This document shows, in pieces, positions 45,703-57,984 of a stretch of 64,000 bases of DNA. Source of the DNA: Gonatopus flavifemur (Eukaryota > Arthropoda > Insecta > Hymenoptera > Dryinidae); contig JAFFJZ010000047.1 of NCBI GenBank assembly GCA_018340375.1, positions 1,426,001-1,490,000 on the forward strand, read 5' to 3'. The notes beneath the pieces were generated by a model that searched no databases, was not told the origin of the DNA, and saw nothing but the letters and a program-made list of their open reading frames with translations. A program made the translations under genes and the position numbers. Numbering within the stretch: position 1 is the stretch's first letter; each line of letters opens with the position of its first letter.

Positions 45703-48017
45703 TATGTTATAGAGACATATCCAATGACAACAATTGCGTATCATTGATGTCATATTAATATTGCATGCATTTAGTTTAATATCGCTGTTATGGAATTTTG
45801 AACATGAGAATGAAGCGCGAGGAGGCTGGAATCTCCATCTCAATGTTCCTTACTTGAGATGTCTAAATTATGTATAATTCATTACTAAGAGTTTATGTAA
45901 CCGTCATCTATCGGTACTACTTCTTTCAAAAAGATCCTATTCAAGCCTATCATACTTGTCAATTGGATTAGATTAGATTCCCGTCCGGGAATTTTCCCAT
46001 TCTATCCGATCTAACGTAGCATGAGAGGTTATGCAGTTTTGAAAGTTCTCTATAACATACCTTTAAGCTATCTTATGCAACATCAAAAGAACGATTTAAG
46101 AATGATTTGTTCCTGAGAAAAAATCTTTCTTAAATCGTTATAATTTTGCATAAGACATCTTGAAGATAACTTGTGGGAAACTTTTGGAACTAAATAACCT
46201 CAAGTGTTATTAGAAATATAATTCAATTTGAACCCAATTGGTTTCAATCAGACCAAATAAAAATTTTTTTAATGAATGGAGTTTGATTAGAAAGTTGATT
46301 CCTGAATACTTGAATTGTCTGATTATACCTTAGCAGTCCTCTGAACAGTCGTTCAGTAAAAACATTCCTATTTGATCTCATTGAAACCAATTGAATTTAA
46401 ATCGGATTATATCAGATGAAATTAGACAATTCTCAGATGGACATCTAATGTGACCCGATCGATAAGTTTAATGGGCTTAAACAAGATCCCAGGCATCAAA
46501 GGGATCATTCAATTATTAGGTCACGGCATTTGGAGTATCTATCTCTTCTTCACGAACACATTCTGAAGTTGACCAGAAAAAAATGGAAACTTCAAATAGC
46601 GCAACGTGATACTTGAATGGTTCAAAGAGTTCGTCAAAGAATTCTCAAATAACTCTTTTAGCATTACTGAGTTCTCGAGGAGTTCTTGGAGAATTCTTCA
46701 ACGAACTCTGTGCTACTTGATATCTTTCAAACAGAAATGGTAATGATGGATAAGGGTTACGTAAATTCTTAATAACTGATAAAAACACAATTATAACACA
46801 ATTATGAGATGAAAACAGAAGTCGCACATCGTCGCCAGTATTTTTGACAGAAACACCTTGATAGAGAAACAAAAAAGTGTTGTATAAAATATCTTTTCAG
46901 AAGTATTGTTGAAATTTTATGCGCAAACGGCTGACTAGACAATAAACAATTTAAAAGAGATTTGCCAGAATTGTCTACAAGATTTCTCAAACACATCCAA
47001 GTATGTTGCATAAATAATCATCTTTTTAGTGATCAAAACCTTTATTCAGTTATTACAGCTTTCTTAGACGTTTGGTGTTTGTTACGTCTTGTAACTTTTA
47101 TTGAAAATTTATATTAAATAATATTTCCCTTGAAGTACGATCAATTTTGAATTTGGACGTATGTTGTAAACCATGTAAAAAAACAAAAAGGATGAGGGAC
47201 AATCTACCGAAAAACCAACTCACCACAAAAAATGAAACAAACTCGATTCTCAATTGTTTCATTGGAATCAGGGACGAGAAGTACTTTTTATCTTGTGTTG
47301 AATATGCCTTTATATGAGGCGAACAAAAATTACTCCCTGCTACAAATACTCCTGGTGTACAAAAGTATTCCCGGGCAGCCGATTTCTGATTGGAATTAAT
47401 CAATCAACTGATTTTCGGTGAGTTGGTTTTTCGGCAGATCCTTCTCTTCACTCAACAAGAATAAGAATGTGTACAAAATTAGGGTCAGCAAGTGAATATT
47501 TATGGGCCAAGAAAAGTGAGTATAAGATAAGGTCAGTGTGAAGATGACATGTAAATTATACATATTTGAAGAATTGAACTTTGGCTGAAGTCTCTGAGAT
47601 TTTCTAATGTCTACCTGCATTTGAAGATTTCAATTTTAGAAGGAATCCAAAAAGGTATAAGGAGATTCAAAAAGAACTCTGAAGATCTCTGGATATCTTT
47701 TTGGATCTCTGTACTTCTTTTGGATCTCCTCCAAAACTAAAATTTTTAGATGTAGGTGGTGGATATCAAGAGATTTGTAGAGATTTTTGCCAAACTTTGG
47801 ATATGAAGAGATCTACATATATCTCAATAGATCTAATTTTTCTTCTCGTGTAATCAATCAAATTTATATGAACAATGTATAATTTTAATTGAACTCAAAC
47901 TGGTATCCTTACTATTAACAATCGAGTTGAGGTTTAAAATAAAATAAAATTCTAACATTCAGTATAATTTTTTGTTTGAGTGAAAATAAAATGTTCCATT
48001 GTAAGTGGTTTGATTTT
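45703..48017. other. AT-rich region with two palindromic MITEs, no gene
   Basis: 46024-46201 is a palindrome from GAGGTTATGCAG to TAAATAACCTC with TATCTTATGCAA/TTGCATAAGA arms. 46592-46720 runs from TCAAATAGCGCA to TGCTACTTGA with CAAAGAATTCTC/GAGAATTCTTC arms, one of the GAATTCTT family. Around 47640-47830 short GGATCTC and AGAGATC words suggest another degraded inverted repeat. ORFs of 60-100 codons here show no family features. Confidence 0.4.
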
Positions 48018-49013
48018 TTAAAGTTGATCTTGTTGCTTTTTCTTCATTTGTGCAGTTTCTCTTGCGTATCGCTGACTGGCTTGCCTGAACCATTCGCTGA
48101 CAGCATTTTTGAACTCTTTCAAGGTATTATTGGCGTACTTGGATTTAACTACATCTGTTAATATATATATATATATACATGTACATATATAATATTTTCT
48201 TCATATGATAAATATGAGCCATATACGTATAAATTGTTAATGAATAACTGATGGGATTCTTGATATACTCACCATTTATACATTCTATTATTTTCAAATC
48301 ACATACTTTGTAATTATTCCTCAATTCAAACCAAAAGCATTGTTTTGCAACGTTATTGCTGAAAATTCTCCTTGAACAACGGTGAGTATGGTCTTTGGGT
48401 CCATTACCTCCAATGTTCATGAGAAAAAGGACCTCAAAAGAATTTTAGAATTATGTCATCATGCAGTTGATGTTATAAAAGATATAATTGATAACAGGTT
48501 TTATTTTTACTAACAAATTCAGCACATAAGTCTTTATCTTCTTTTAAAATCTCATTGAATGCAGTAATTTCATTAATCTCTTGAATAGATATAGGCCATT
48601 CAGTTTCATTATTGTGGACTGCTTGTTTGCCGATGATGGCAACTGTACTGAGATTTTGAAGATGTTCCTCTAATATACGCATAGATACTTGTAGATTGGC
48701 GATCCCCTTCATAACGACAGCAAATTTTTCTGTATCATATTAGACTTCATTATAATCCTGAACCAATATATCAAACATCCAATTTATAGTTCAGTGATGA
48801 AAATTACCTTCTAAAATTTTTTTGAAATCATCTGAAAAAACGAATAATACGAAGGATTAAATTTGGAATTACAACTCTAATGGATTTTTTAGGCTAGTTT
48901 CAAAATAAGCAGGACTGCTCTATTTTGTCCCAAATTCGAAATAAACGGAACCATGCAGACATGACCAGTGTTCAGCAAACTATATAGGAAATCACCCTCA
49001 ATACAGGTGAGTA

Positions 49014-49067
49014 CCCACACAGCACAAATCTCCTGGCGATGTCCTCAGGAGATTTGTGCTGTATGGG
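49014..49067. mobile_element. 54-bp minimal palindromic MITE flanked by TA
   Basis: CCCACACAGCACAAATCTCC is followed after ~14 bases by its inverse, ending GTGCTGTATGGG. TA lies outside both ends (49012-49013, 49068-49069). It is almost nothing but two termini, and the same core (CTCCTGGCGA) is seen split by the hAT element at 36323. Confidence 0.7.
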
Positions 49068-49208
49068 TATATATACTTGGTGAACCAAACTTCATGATAG
49101 CAATGTACACTTCACGTTGTATACAACTCTCTCACAGGGTACTTCTGGTAACTATTTCGAGCAGGCCCGGAGGAATTTTTCAAACAATCGCGAAATTTGA
49201 AATTCTTA

Positions 49209-49600
49209 TACAGTAGGGTGGAGTGAAAAACAAAAAAGTCTCTGAATCGAATCGTAATAGTGCGGAAAAGTTGCTACTCTTCAAGACGAACTCAGGAAAA
49301 AAAAAAATTTTGAAATCGTATAAGATCTTCAACTCGCGCATTTCGTTTAAAGTTTTTGAATTTCATCGAAAATTCAAGGATATTTCAAAATATTCGAGTT
49401 CGCTCGATTATTGTCCGATCAAGCTGATTTTTGGTTTGTGGTATTATATTGAGGTTTTTATTGGAGAAAATATACCCCCTCCCCTCCTTGATAAAGCTTG
49501 AAGCGAATCAGAAAGTCCATTTTTCCCTCAAATCGCCCTAAATAACTCTGTCGACACCGTCCCGTTATATCGCAATAATTCCCACTGTATAGAATAATAT
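49209..49600 (+). repeat. Dispersed repeat, copy 1 (CAGTAGGGTGGAGTG)
   Basis: The sequence from CAGTAGGGTGGAGTGAAAAA onward matches 62671-63080 in the same orientation, with about 80-90% identity by eye, including TTCAACTCGCGCATTTCG and ATTCAAGGATATTTCAAAA. An ORF of ~90 codons is present in both copies but with no coding signature. It lies in intron 2 of the DUF4806-type gene. Confidence 0.65.
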
Positions 49601-49639
49601 CATTACTTCAATTGAATCCCCCTTCCAAATAACGGCGAA

Positions 49640-50304
49640 CTTGACTTCTTTTGATTACATTTAGATTCGAAATCATATTGATTTTATTTTATCATGATTT
49701 CGAATGTTTTTGTAGCTTCCTTGGAACACTTTGCAAATATTTCTCAAAGAATTCCTTCCCTGCAGGCGACAGATAACGCAACGGCTCTCTCAAGTCCTTT
49801 TCTTTTTCGGAAGAAATTCCTATGGCTTCAGCTAACATAGACTCTTCCAAATCTAAGAACTTATGTGTTTTCTAAAAATGAAGTCTTTCAGGATCCAAAT
49901 CATCGTAAGACACACTGTAATAATCCCATAAGGAGAATACACAATTTTAACCGCAGTGCTTATCTGAAAATTCTGCATTTTTTTCAATGCATTCATTTCT
50001 CTTGGCACTTTCGTCTCAAAATCTTTAACAGGGCACATTTCTTGATCGAATCCTTAAAGACTTCATTCTGAGAAAACACATAAGTTCTTAGATTTGGAAG
50101 AGTCTATGTTAGCTGAAGCCATAGGAATTTCTTCCGAAAAAGAAAAGGACTTGAGAGAGCTGTTGCGTTATCTGTCGCCTGCAGGGAAGGAATTCTTTGA
50201 GAAATATTTGCAAAGTGTTCCAAGGAAGCTACAAAAACATTCGAAATCATGATAAAATAAAATCAATATGATTTCGAATCTAAATGTAATCAAAAGAAGT
50301 CAAG
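49640..50304. repeat. Inverted duplication of a gene end, two 234-bp arms
   Basis: 49640-49873 and 50071-50304 are inverted copies with hardly any mismatches (one is at the CCG/CTG codon), separated by 197 bp. Outward-read, each arm encodes ~55 residues and a stop: LDLEESMLAEAIGISSEKEK, then LRYLSPAGKEFFEKYLQSV, then QKHSKS. The first ~20 bases of the spacer on each side are also diverged inverse copies. The coding signature suggests the last exon of some gene captured and inverted. It lies in intron 2 of the DUF4806-type gene, so its transcript would form a strong hairpin. I do not recognise the protein. Confidence 0.7.
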
Positions 50305-51741
50305 AAGCTTGAAATTTGATATTCTTTTGTTGGATCAGTGTGGAACGTTTTGACGGTCTATTTCCTCCTAATAAATATGTTTTCTTTTTTTGATCTTCTT
50401 CCCTTCTATAACAAAAGTGTATGTTCTTTTTATGTAGAAAATATTGGTTGAATGGAAAAATTGTTGGAACAAAAAAAGTGTCGTATCTCATGAAAATAAA
50501 TTTTGTACAAATCGCTTATCGATACCTCAATTAATGATTGTTTATTTCAATATGATTATTATATTGATTGAAATATAATAATTATATTGAAACGATCAAT
50601 TGTTGAGCAATAGAGAGATAAAAAACTTCTTCCTTGCAGGACGAGGAACTTTTTTTTAGCACAATTTTTCTTCAAAGTCCATAAAAACGTTATGAACGAT
50701 GAAATTTTTTATGAGACAATGAAGAAGATAACGAATCTTGCGAACATAGTTGAATGATCGGATTCTCCGAGTGAAAAAACATAAACCTGGCTTGGAGATT
50801 GAAATGAAAACCATCTTTCCTGCGGGTCCTGATATTCAACTGGTAAACGACGCAAAATCGTGACAAATTTGCATTGCGCGCTGATAAATAAATCCCTGTA
50901 TTGGGGAAACTAATAGTCCAATCGATTTGAAACTTTCCAAAAAGTTTGTCCATATACTAGGGAACAACTTTGTCGCTGGAAGTTTTTTGTAGCTCATACT
51001 TCCCCGACCACTTTTTCAATGCAAAGCGTGGAAAACATGAGTTTCACTTTGGATTAAAAAATCAATCATTTGTTATAAACTTTTACAATTTTTTCAAACG
51101 ATGTCGTCTTCGGAAGAGTCTTACGAATCAGAATCCGTGAGATTTATTCTGATCCGTCAAAAAATGAGTGAGTTACAGCGAGTTGCATGTTGAAAAATAT
51201 TGATTTTCGGTGCGAAAAAAAAGTATTTTTTATTTTTTTCTCGAAAAATATCGATCATAAAAAACATCGTAAACAGAGGTTCTTATTGATTTTCCAAGCC
51301 CTATCACGTAGTATTTTTAGATTTCCGAAATTCCGAATTTTTTTTTACCCTCTATGAGAGCTCTCGAGTCAAGCGGCTGACAAGTTTCGAACGTCTAACC
51401 GATTCTTGCATGGGTGTACTCAATTCGTACTCTTCATTTTAGATTGTTGTTCTCAAAAATTCACGAAATCTTATAAATTTAAACTTTTTTTCATAATAAT
51501 TTTGTAATATTCACTATTGATGAGGATTGTTGTCCTATAATTATTATAATTCCTTCTAAACTGCAATAATGATTCTTCATAATTGATGTAAATCTTCAAA
51601 ATATATAATATCAGATTCCATCCTGACTTGGATACGTTTCAAAAGAAAAGCAATGAATGAAACTAATTTCGAATTTTGTGATATGAGCGAAAGTCCACGT
51701 ACATTGTAAAATTATTTAGATCAATGATTTATTGATTCTAC
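50305..51741. other. Rest of intron 2 of the DUF4806-type gene
   Basis: AT-rich sequence with no recognisable element. Short inverted ATTATATTGAT/ATCAATATAAT words occur near 50540-50600. ORFs at 50300-50491 and 50690-50953 are short and lack family features. Confidence 0.3.
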
Positions 51742-53338
51742 CTTGGAATTGTTGGTTATCAAGAATATCACTCAAATCAGTGTCAAATATCAATTGATCA
51801 GTCGATGATTGTATTGGGGCGAATTTGGGTGGTAAAGGTATATTCCCATTTTCAACCCTATCATCCTCACTCGAAGAATTGTTTCCATTGTCATCTGTGC
51901 GTCTATTTCTGGGTACAATTATATTCCTGTTGATGTTAACTCTACCATTACTTGTAGAGTTACTTGCTTTTTGCTGTGTGTCACCAGTCTCTTCATTTTC
52001 ATTTTCATTTTCATTTTCATTGTTATTTGCATTTTCGTTTTTATCTTCATCACTCACTGGATATTTTGAATTTTTTATTTTTTTACGTTGTCCACTTCCT
52101 TTTGGTTTTGATTCATGTTCAGGTTTAGAGCTATCATCAGTTGTTTCGTTCATTTCTGTAGCTTTTCGTCTGGCTTTATCTAAGGTATCTAAAGGAATAA
52201 GATTTTTTTTTGTCAAATATATATCATATTATATGTATTTCATTCATAATTGGGTATATGTTCTGATTTGCATTCATAACTTTTTTTTTTAAAGTGAATA
52301 ATGAGATTTTAAAAATTATAATGAATATGAAAATATGAATATATAAATTATGATTATAATTTCCCATCATCCAACCTCCAACCTCTTTTACTCATATAAA
52401 ATATTACAAACCGTTTGGGAGGAATTTGAATCTGACGAACTCACCATAATATTTTTCTACGACAACATTATGTAACTTCCATTTGGGGTCATCCGCATTT
52501 GGTACTGTTTGGGAAGTCATCAACATATGAATTTGTTTACTTATTGGCCATCAACATTGAGTTTTATTAGGAGTAATCCATATGCTCAGAACCTCTGAAA
52601 CTACCTCACTGCCATTCTCAATTTCATCAATAAACGTCACCACTGCATAGGGTAATTGAGGAAGTAATACGTTCGTATAAGTACATGATGAATGTGTGTC
52701 CCGAGATATAAATGCCATCTAAAAGCAAAAAATCATGTCCATTTAGTAGAATCCCAATGAGGTGCCAATTGATATTACATTATGGTATTTCGCAAGTACG
52801 ATTGAAACACATACAAATTCCTCAATGAAGGAATGAATTTGAATATTTTCAATATATACTTTGGAATTCTGAACAAAATTTTTCAGACATATCTCAAAAA
52901 TTCAATGATTACTGAACGTCAAAAAAGTGTTACAATTTTCCGAATCCATCAAAACAAGTGTATTTTAATACATTCGTCACCCTAAAAAAATACAAACCTT
53001 TATCAACTGCTACACTGTAAAAAATTTTTCTGTAAATTTACCACTCTGGGAGTTGGTAACAAAATTACCTACTCTGAAAGTGGGAATTTTACAATCGAAA
53101 TCGATTATACAAATCGAAGCGGTACTGTATTCAAAGCTTTGCAAAATTGTCACTTGATTTCGTAAGATTACCATATAGTTGGTTATTTTAACGTTATATG
53201 GAATACTCCAAGTCGAAATGTAAAATTCCCTAAGAGTGATGAATTCCCTATGAAAATAGTGAATTGGCACTGCACTTGTAATTTTACTCAAACTTGGTAA
53301 ATTGAATATAATTTGAAAAAATATCATTTTCAAATTCA

Positions 53339-53475
53339 GTGGCGGATATAGAAATGTTCTATCCCTCTTCAATTGACGCGTAACACAGAAAAATACCACA
53401 AGCACTGCATTGTGATGTTTTCCTGTGTCAAACGTTGATTGAAGAGGGATAGAACATTTCTAAATTTGCCATTGT
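53339..53475. mobile_element. Palindromic MITE
   Basis: TGGCGGATATAGAAATGTTC and its near-inverse (GAACATTTCTAAATTTGCCA) bound ~137 bp, with TCTATCCCTCTTCAAT in both arms. It may sit in a larger CACTGTAAAAAATTT-started element beginning at 53013 whose other end I could not find. The rest of 52719-54901 is AT-rich intergenic DNA without supportable genes. Confidence 0.55.
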
Positions 53476-55571
53476 TTCTGGAGAGTATTATTACTAATGA
53501 AAATAATAATTGTAATTTGACTCGTGGGGAAATTTCGCGCTGAGGAATTCCTGTAGAAACATTAATCTTTGGAAAATATAGATTTTTTTGCAAAAATCTG
53601 AAAAACTAAATACGTATTGAATTTTGATTAAAAATTTTATAGTTTTGGAACATTCTATTCAAACTTATTCAAAAGCTTATTAGAGGTTTTTCTTTAGACA
53701 AATATACAAAACGTCCATTTGAAACAGTCCCGATTAAATTTTAATCAACTTTCTACACTGTTCTTGCTCGTGAAGAAAAATTTCCAAAATTTCAACACTT
53801 TCATATAAATTATCCTAAAAACAACAATCTAAATTTATTGAATTTTTGATCAAAGTCCAATAGGCTTTCAGTTGCTTACCAACAAATCCTATTTTCCAGA
53901 GATCACTCACTATTTTTTAGAAATCTTTGAGCGGAATATTTGCATATGGGTACAAAAGAATATGCATAATCACAAAATATGAAATTTCAAATTGTGTTCT
54001 GTAAATGTGAGTGAGAATATCGAAGTCATATATTATATAGCATGGAGTACAATTATTTATTTGATGTATATAATGCAATTAACATACATATTATCTGTAT
54101 GACGAGATACATATCACATAAGATTGTTGTAGACGATTTTAAGCACTTAATTCTATATTTTATTTACACGTAAATATACAATCGAAACGCAATGAAATAC
54201 ATATATTATGTCAATATTTAATAAAATAGTTCCTGTAAATCAAACAGGTTCTATACTTTGAATGAAAATATTTTGTAAAAAGTGAATACTTATATATTAG
54301 CTGTACTTTTTTTCGTTATGAAATATTCATATTCCTTCCAGTGATAAATGTCTTATTCGCAAACTTTCATAAATAATAATTTCCCCTCCTGAATTTTAAA
54401 ACTTACTGTTTACAATCACGTTTAATATATCACGTAGTATTTCAAAAAAGTTCTAAAAAATAATATTGCGGAGTAGAACTTTTTAAAGAAATACATTAGT
54501 TATCACAGTTAATACGAAAATATATTCCCAAATATTAAGATGGGTTCAGTAATGTTAGAGATACAAGTGCTTTCATTGAAAGCCAAGTCGTTTATAACAG
54601 AGTATTCAAAAGTGTTGCATTAAAATCAGAAGATTGACCTACGCATTAAGTATACATGAATTGAAGAATTATGTTCAATGAAGATGTTTTAAATACTTTG
54701 AAATGAACGATTTGCTTGTAACAAGATGTGTTGGTATTTTATTGATAAAAACTAGTAAGAATTAATTGAAGAAAACTATGATACTACGAGTGACAAAAAA
54801 AACACAGTTCTAATTGTATACACTGTCCATAGTTTCTATGAAAAGTGTTGAAAACATATAAGTAGCTCTAAAAGAGGTAAGAAATCTTCATATTTGAAAA
54901 ATTAGATATTCTTGCGTGCTACTGAAAATAATCAATACAATCTAAATAAATGGATACCTCAGGTTATAATGCATTCAAAGATTTCCACCTTACCGAGCGA
55001 TCTGGAGAAACTTGGCACTTTTTGTTTAATTGGCTTCAATCTACACCTTAATCCTTCTGAAGTGGACGGAATATTATAGAAGTACATCTCTATAAACATT
55101 AGAGTGCACGCGAGCACTTTTGGATAAGTGCGATTAAATATGAAGTAAGAGGAGAACAACATTTGAAGAGCTTCGAGGTAGTGTCCAGCTTTATCAACTA
55201 TGATTCCATCTACCACCAACCAGTATTCATCCTCTTCATTTTTTTCTTTGTCTCCTTCTAGAATAATGGATATTAAACATTTGAAATATTATTTTTTTCA
55301 TTCAATGAACTAAACTCAATTATATTAATGCAAGTTGTATGTAAATAAGAGAAATCTCAATTCGTTCTATTTTGAATTTCTTCTTCACGGTATGTAACAA
55401 AGTATGCCTCACGTAACAAAATGATATTAGGGTAGTCTATCGGAGCTTGAAGATTTTCGCGATCAGAACCAGGCTACAGAAAACACAAAAATAAAGGGAT
55501 TAATACTTCACAGATGTTGAATGTTATTCACTCCATACTTCAAAAGCCCCTTATAATAATATCTCAGTTAG

Positions 55572-55690
55572 CACTGGGACGTTTTATGTACGTTTCGACA
55601 ATCTCTCACGATGTGCAAAAGATCTTCCAAAATATCCAAAAAACGTTACACAGACATACTGGTAACATGCACATGTCCGCCAATGTTGAA
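55572..55690 (+). repeat. Fragment of ACGT-rich family in an intron
   Basis: GCACTGGGACGTTTTATGTA, CTCACGATGT, ACGTTACACAGACAT and ATGCACATGTCCG follow the same order as at 24330-24440. No right terminus. It is in intron 1 of the CIDE-N-type gene. Confidence 0.4.
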
Positions 55691-55854
55691 ATCACTTGCT
55701 CATGAGTATGAAAATACAATATTAATTTTTATTCTACGTTTTGTAAGTATCAACAAGTATTTTCAGTGATTTAGATTATTGAATAAGCATTTTTGGCAGA
55801 AGATTTGATAATTTGAAGGTTCATACGAGAAGTTGAATTGAGATTGGAAAATTA

Positions 55855-56275
55855 CCCTGGTAAGAAAGTCGGAAAAGAATCCGTATGAAACCCGAATAGG
55901 AATCCGAATGAAACCCGGATAGGACTTCCGGGTGCATCCGGGTGCGTATACGGATTTTGCGGTGATTCTTCATCCGGTTTTATCCGGATCCTTTCCGGAT
56001 TCCAATACTGGATATTTTTTGAAATCTCCCATCAAATTTGAAAAGAACTCATTCGATTCTTCGTCCCTGTTTTCTTCGGGATTCCAAAAAATTTCTGGTC
56101 CAAAAACCCGGATAGAATCCGGATGGAACCGGATGAAGAATCACCGCAAAATCCGTATAAGCGCCCGGATATACCCAGATGGAATCCCGGAACGTTCCAT
56201 CCGGGTTTAATTCGGATTGTTATCCGGATCGTTATCCGCATTCCATCCGGTCTTCTATCCGGTTTTTTACCAGGG
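55855..56275. mobile_element. 421-bp palindromic MITE, CCCTGGTAA, flanked by TA
   Basis: CCCTGGTAAGAAA and TTTTTTACCAGGG bound the unit, with TA outside both ends (55853-55854, 56276-56277). Arms are rich in ATCCGGAT/CCGGATAG words. ORFs on both strands (about 56032-56307 and 55932-56210) are by-products. It occupies much of intron 1 of the CIDE-N-type gene. Confidence 0.65.
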
Positions 56276-57984
56276 TATTCAAGGTTAACACTTCGAACCC
56301 ATAACAACAGTGTTCACGAAATCCAAATACTTTGATTGGTTGAAATCTTGGATATATAAAAGCAATTTTTTTGGACATTTTGTACTAACTGGGTAATGAA
56401 AAAACGGCTCCGTACTCACTGGAAAAATTGTCACCAATGCAGTTGATTCGCCAAAACGGTCTTGTATGATTGCGATGGTGTTCTCAGGTGGAACTGTGGA
56501 TAAGTCCGGATATAGAGGACATTTTTTTTCATGTAGCCATAAGCCAAAATTATTGGGCTTTTATCTTGAAATCTTATAAGGAGCTCATCCACACAATGAC
56601 CTGTTAGTTTTTTGAAATGCCAAAACACGCATACTTTTTTCATTAAACAAGGCCACTTTAAGGAAATTCCTGTCATTGTTGGCGAATTGTCAAGCGCGTT
56701 TAAGAAAATCCTTTGTTTGGCGTATGTAATTTCTAGACTATTATAAATATTGTTCAAAAGTTCCTCATTGTCAATAGCAACGGTGCCAACATCCAAAGTA
56801 TTTAAAAATTGTTGATGATGTTGGATAGTTTGCAAGGATGTGTTTTCCGGATCCCTATCTGGTTGCCAATTACAACATCCCGCTTTCAAGGATTGTGCAA
56901 GTCTTCTACTTCTTAAAGAAATATTCAGAGTATTATGCAGCGATTTTCTCTTGTGAGGTCTGTTGAGATAATTATTATGCTCTTGCATTTTTTGAAGTAT
57001 ACTGTGGTATCCACAATCAAACTTACTTCCATCATCATTCCTGTCTTCGAAAGAATCAGGGAATTTTTGCACCATCTGCATGGCTATTTGCTTAAAAACA
57101 TTGATTGGAATTTCAGGATTATAAAATCTCATATCTTGTACAATTTTATTAACTGTGGCGGTTATAACGTCGTAATCTGTGCTTCCGTTTTTTATTTCCT
57201 CTAGCAATCCAGCTCCAGGCTGAAGCCATTCAATTTCATATTTGTCCCAACCTGAAAAACCTGTTCTTTCGTTGGTGAGAAACTGATCAATCTTGTCCCT
57301 GATATTTTCAGTAGGAGCATGTTCTTTTACAACAAGAGGCACATCAACAGGAGGCAGTTCAACAAGAGGCACCACTTCATCAACAGGATTTGCCTGGGGA
57401 ATAGATTTATCTGGTGTGAGGGAACTTCCTTGTGCAGCATCATGATGTTCTAGTATGGCAGAATGTTGCGCAACAGGATGTTTTTCAAGAGCATTCGATG
57501 TTTCAGTAGTTTTACTTGCTGGTCTGTCACTTTCTCCATCCCAAGTTAAGCCTGGTGGCAAATCACAACCCATGCCATCGCTTTCTGCCGTGATGATTGG
57601 TTTAACAGGTTGCCATTCTTCGTTATTTTTGAGGATCAAAAGCACTGGATATTCCCCGTCATGTTTCAAGTCGAGGAGCACTTCTGCTTCCTGAATTTCC
57701 GTCTCATCTTTTTCTATAACTAGTTTGACGCCTTCAATTTTCAATTTTTCATTCCCTTTTATGATGATATCAGTGATTAAATCTTCTGCTGAAGGCGAAA
57801 CGGAGATAGCCTGTCTGTGTTTTCGAGGACCGTCCCACACTTTGAATACAATCATCTGAAACATCAACAGTATGATGAAATATATTAACTTTATTCTGAT
57901 ATTTATATTATTATCATCATACCAAATTTAGTGCTTGAGACGATATGCTTAAATATTAACAAAACACCCCCAGCAGCACCAGAA

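Larger units (their letters stand above)
48018..52718 (-). pseudogene. DUF4806-type gene, five exons, one in-frame TGA
   Basis: Minus-strand exons 52718-52445, 52188-51742, 48729-48515, 48432-48273 and 48154-48018 join in phase (1, 1, 0, 1) to 411 codons. Exon 1 has PYAVVTFID and KWKLHNVVVEKYY, the N-terminal pattern seen in insect DUF4806 proteins. Exon 2 continues DTLDKARRKATEM, then a low-complexity acidic linker (Glu-Asn repeat from ATTTTC repeats at 51993-52022). Exons 3-5 give EWPISIQEI, LFLMNIGGNGPKDHTHRC and VSEWFRQASQRYA, the C-terminal DUF4806 region. The only lesion is TGA at 52553-52551 (codon 56, before WPISK). The ATG follows directly on a splice acceptor (TTTTAG), so an upstream exon may exist. 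Intron 2 is 3.0 kb and full of repeats. Function unknown; such genes often accompany transposons. Confidence 0.75.
54902..57855 (-). pseudogene. CIDE-N-domain protein, four exons, one frameshift
   Basis: Minus-strand exons 57855-56420, 55473-55389, 55257-54994 and 54921-54902 agree in phase (0, 1, 1) and would give ~601 residues. The ATG directly follows a TTTCAG acceptor. Residues 1 to ~83 resemble a CIDE-N domain: FKVWDGPRKHRQAI at the start, VKLVIEKDETEI in the middle, VLLILKNNEEWQPV at the end, matching the conserved 'VLEEDGT...' and '...LKKGEKW' stretches of the DFF/CIDE family. Then come an acidic/Pro-rich linker, a helical segment IRDKIDQFLTNERTGFSG, and a C-terminal part with EDEYWLVVDGIIVDKAGHYL and YFIFNRTYPKVLA. 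One base is missing in the A8 run at 56522-56529; restoring frame there opens the exon up to a consensus GTGAGT donor. Intron 1 holds a MITE. CIDE-N domains mediate homotypic contacts; what it does here is unknown. Confidence 0.7.

Noticed and set aside
52551..52553. TGA as a selenocysteine codon
   Set aside because: The position is not a Cys-type active site in the family and no SECIS-like context was recognised; a nonsense change or error is simpler.
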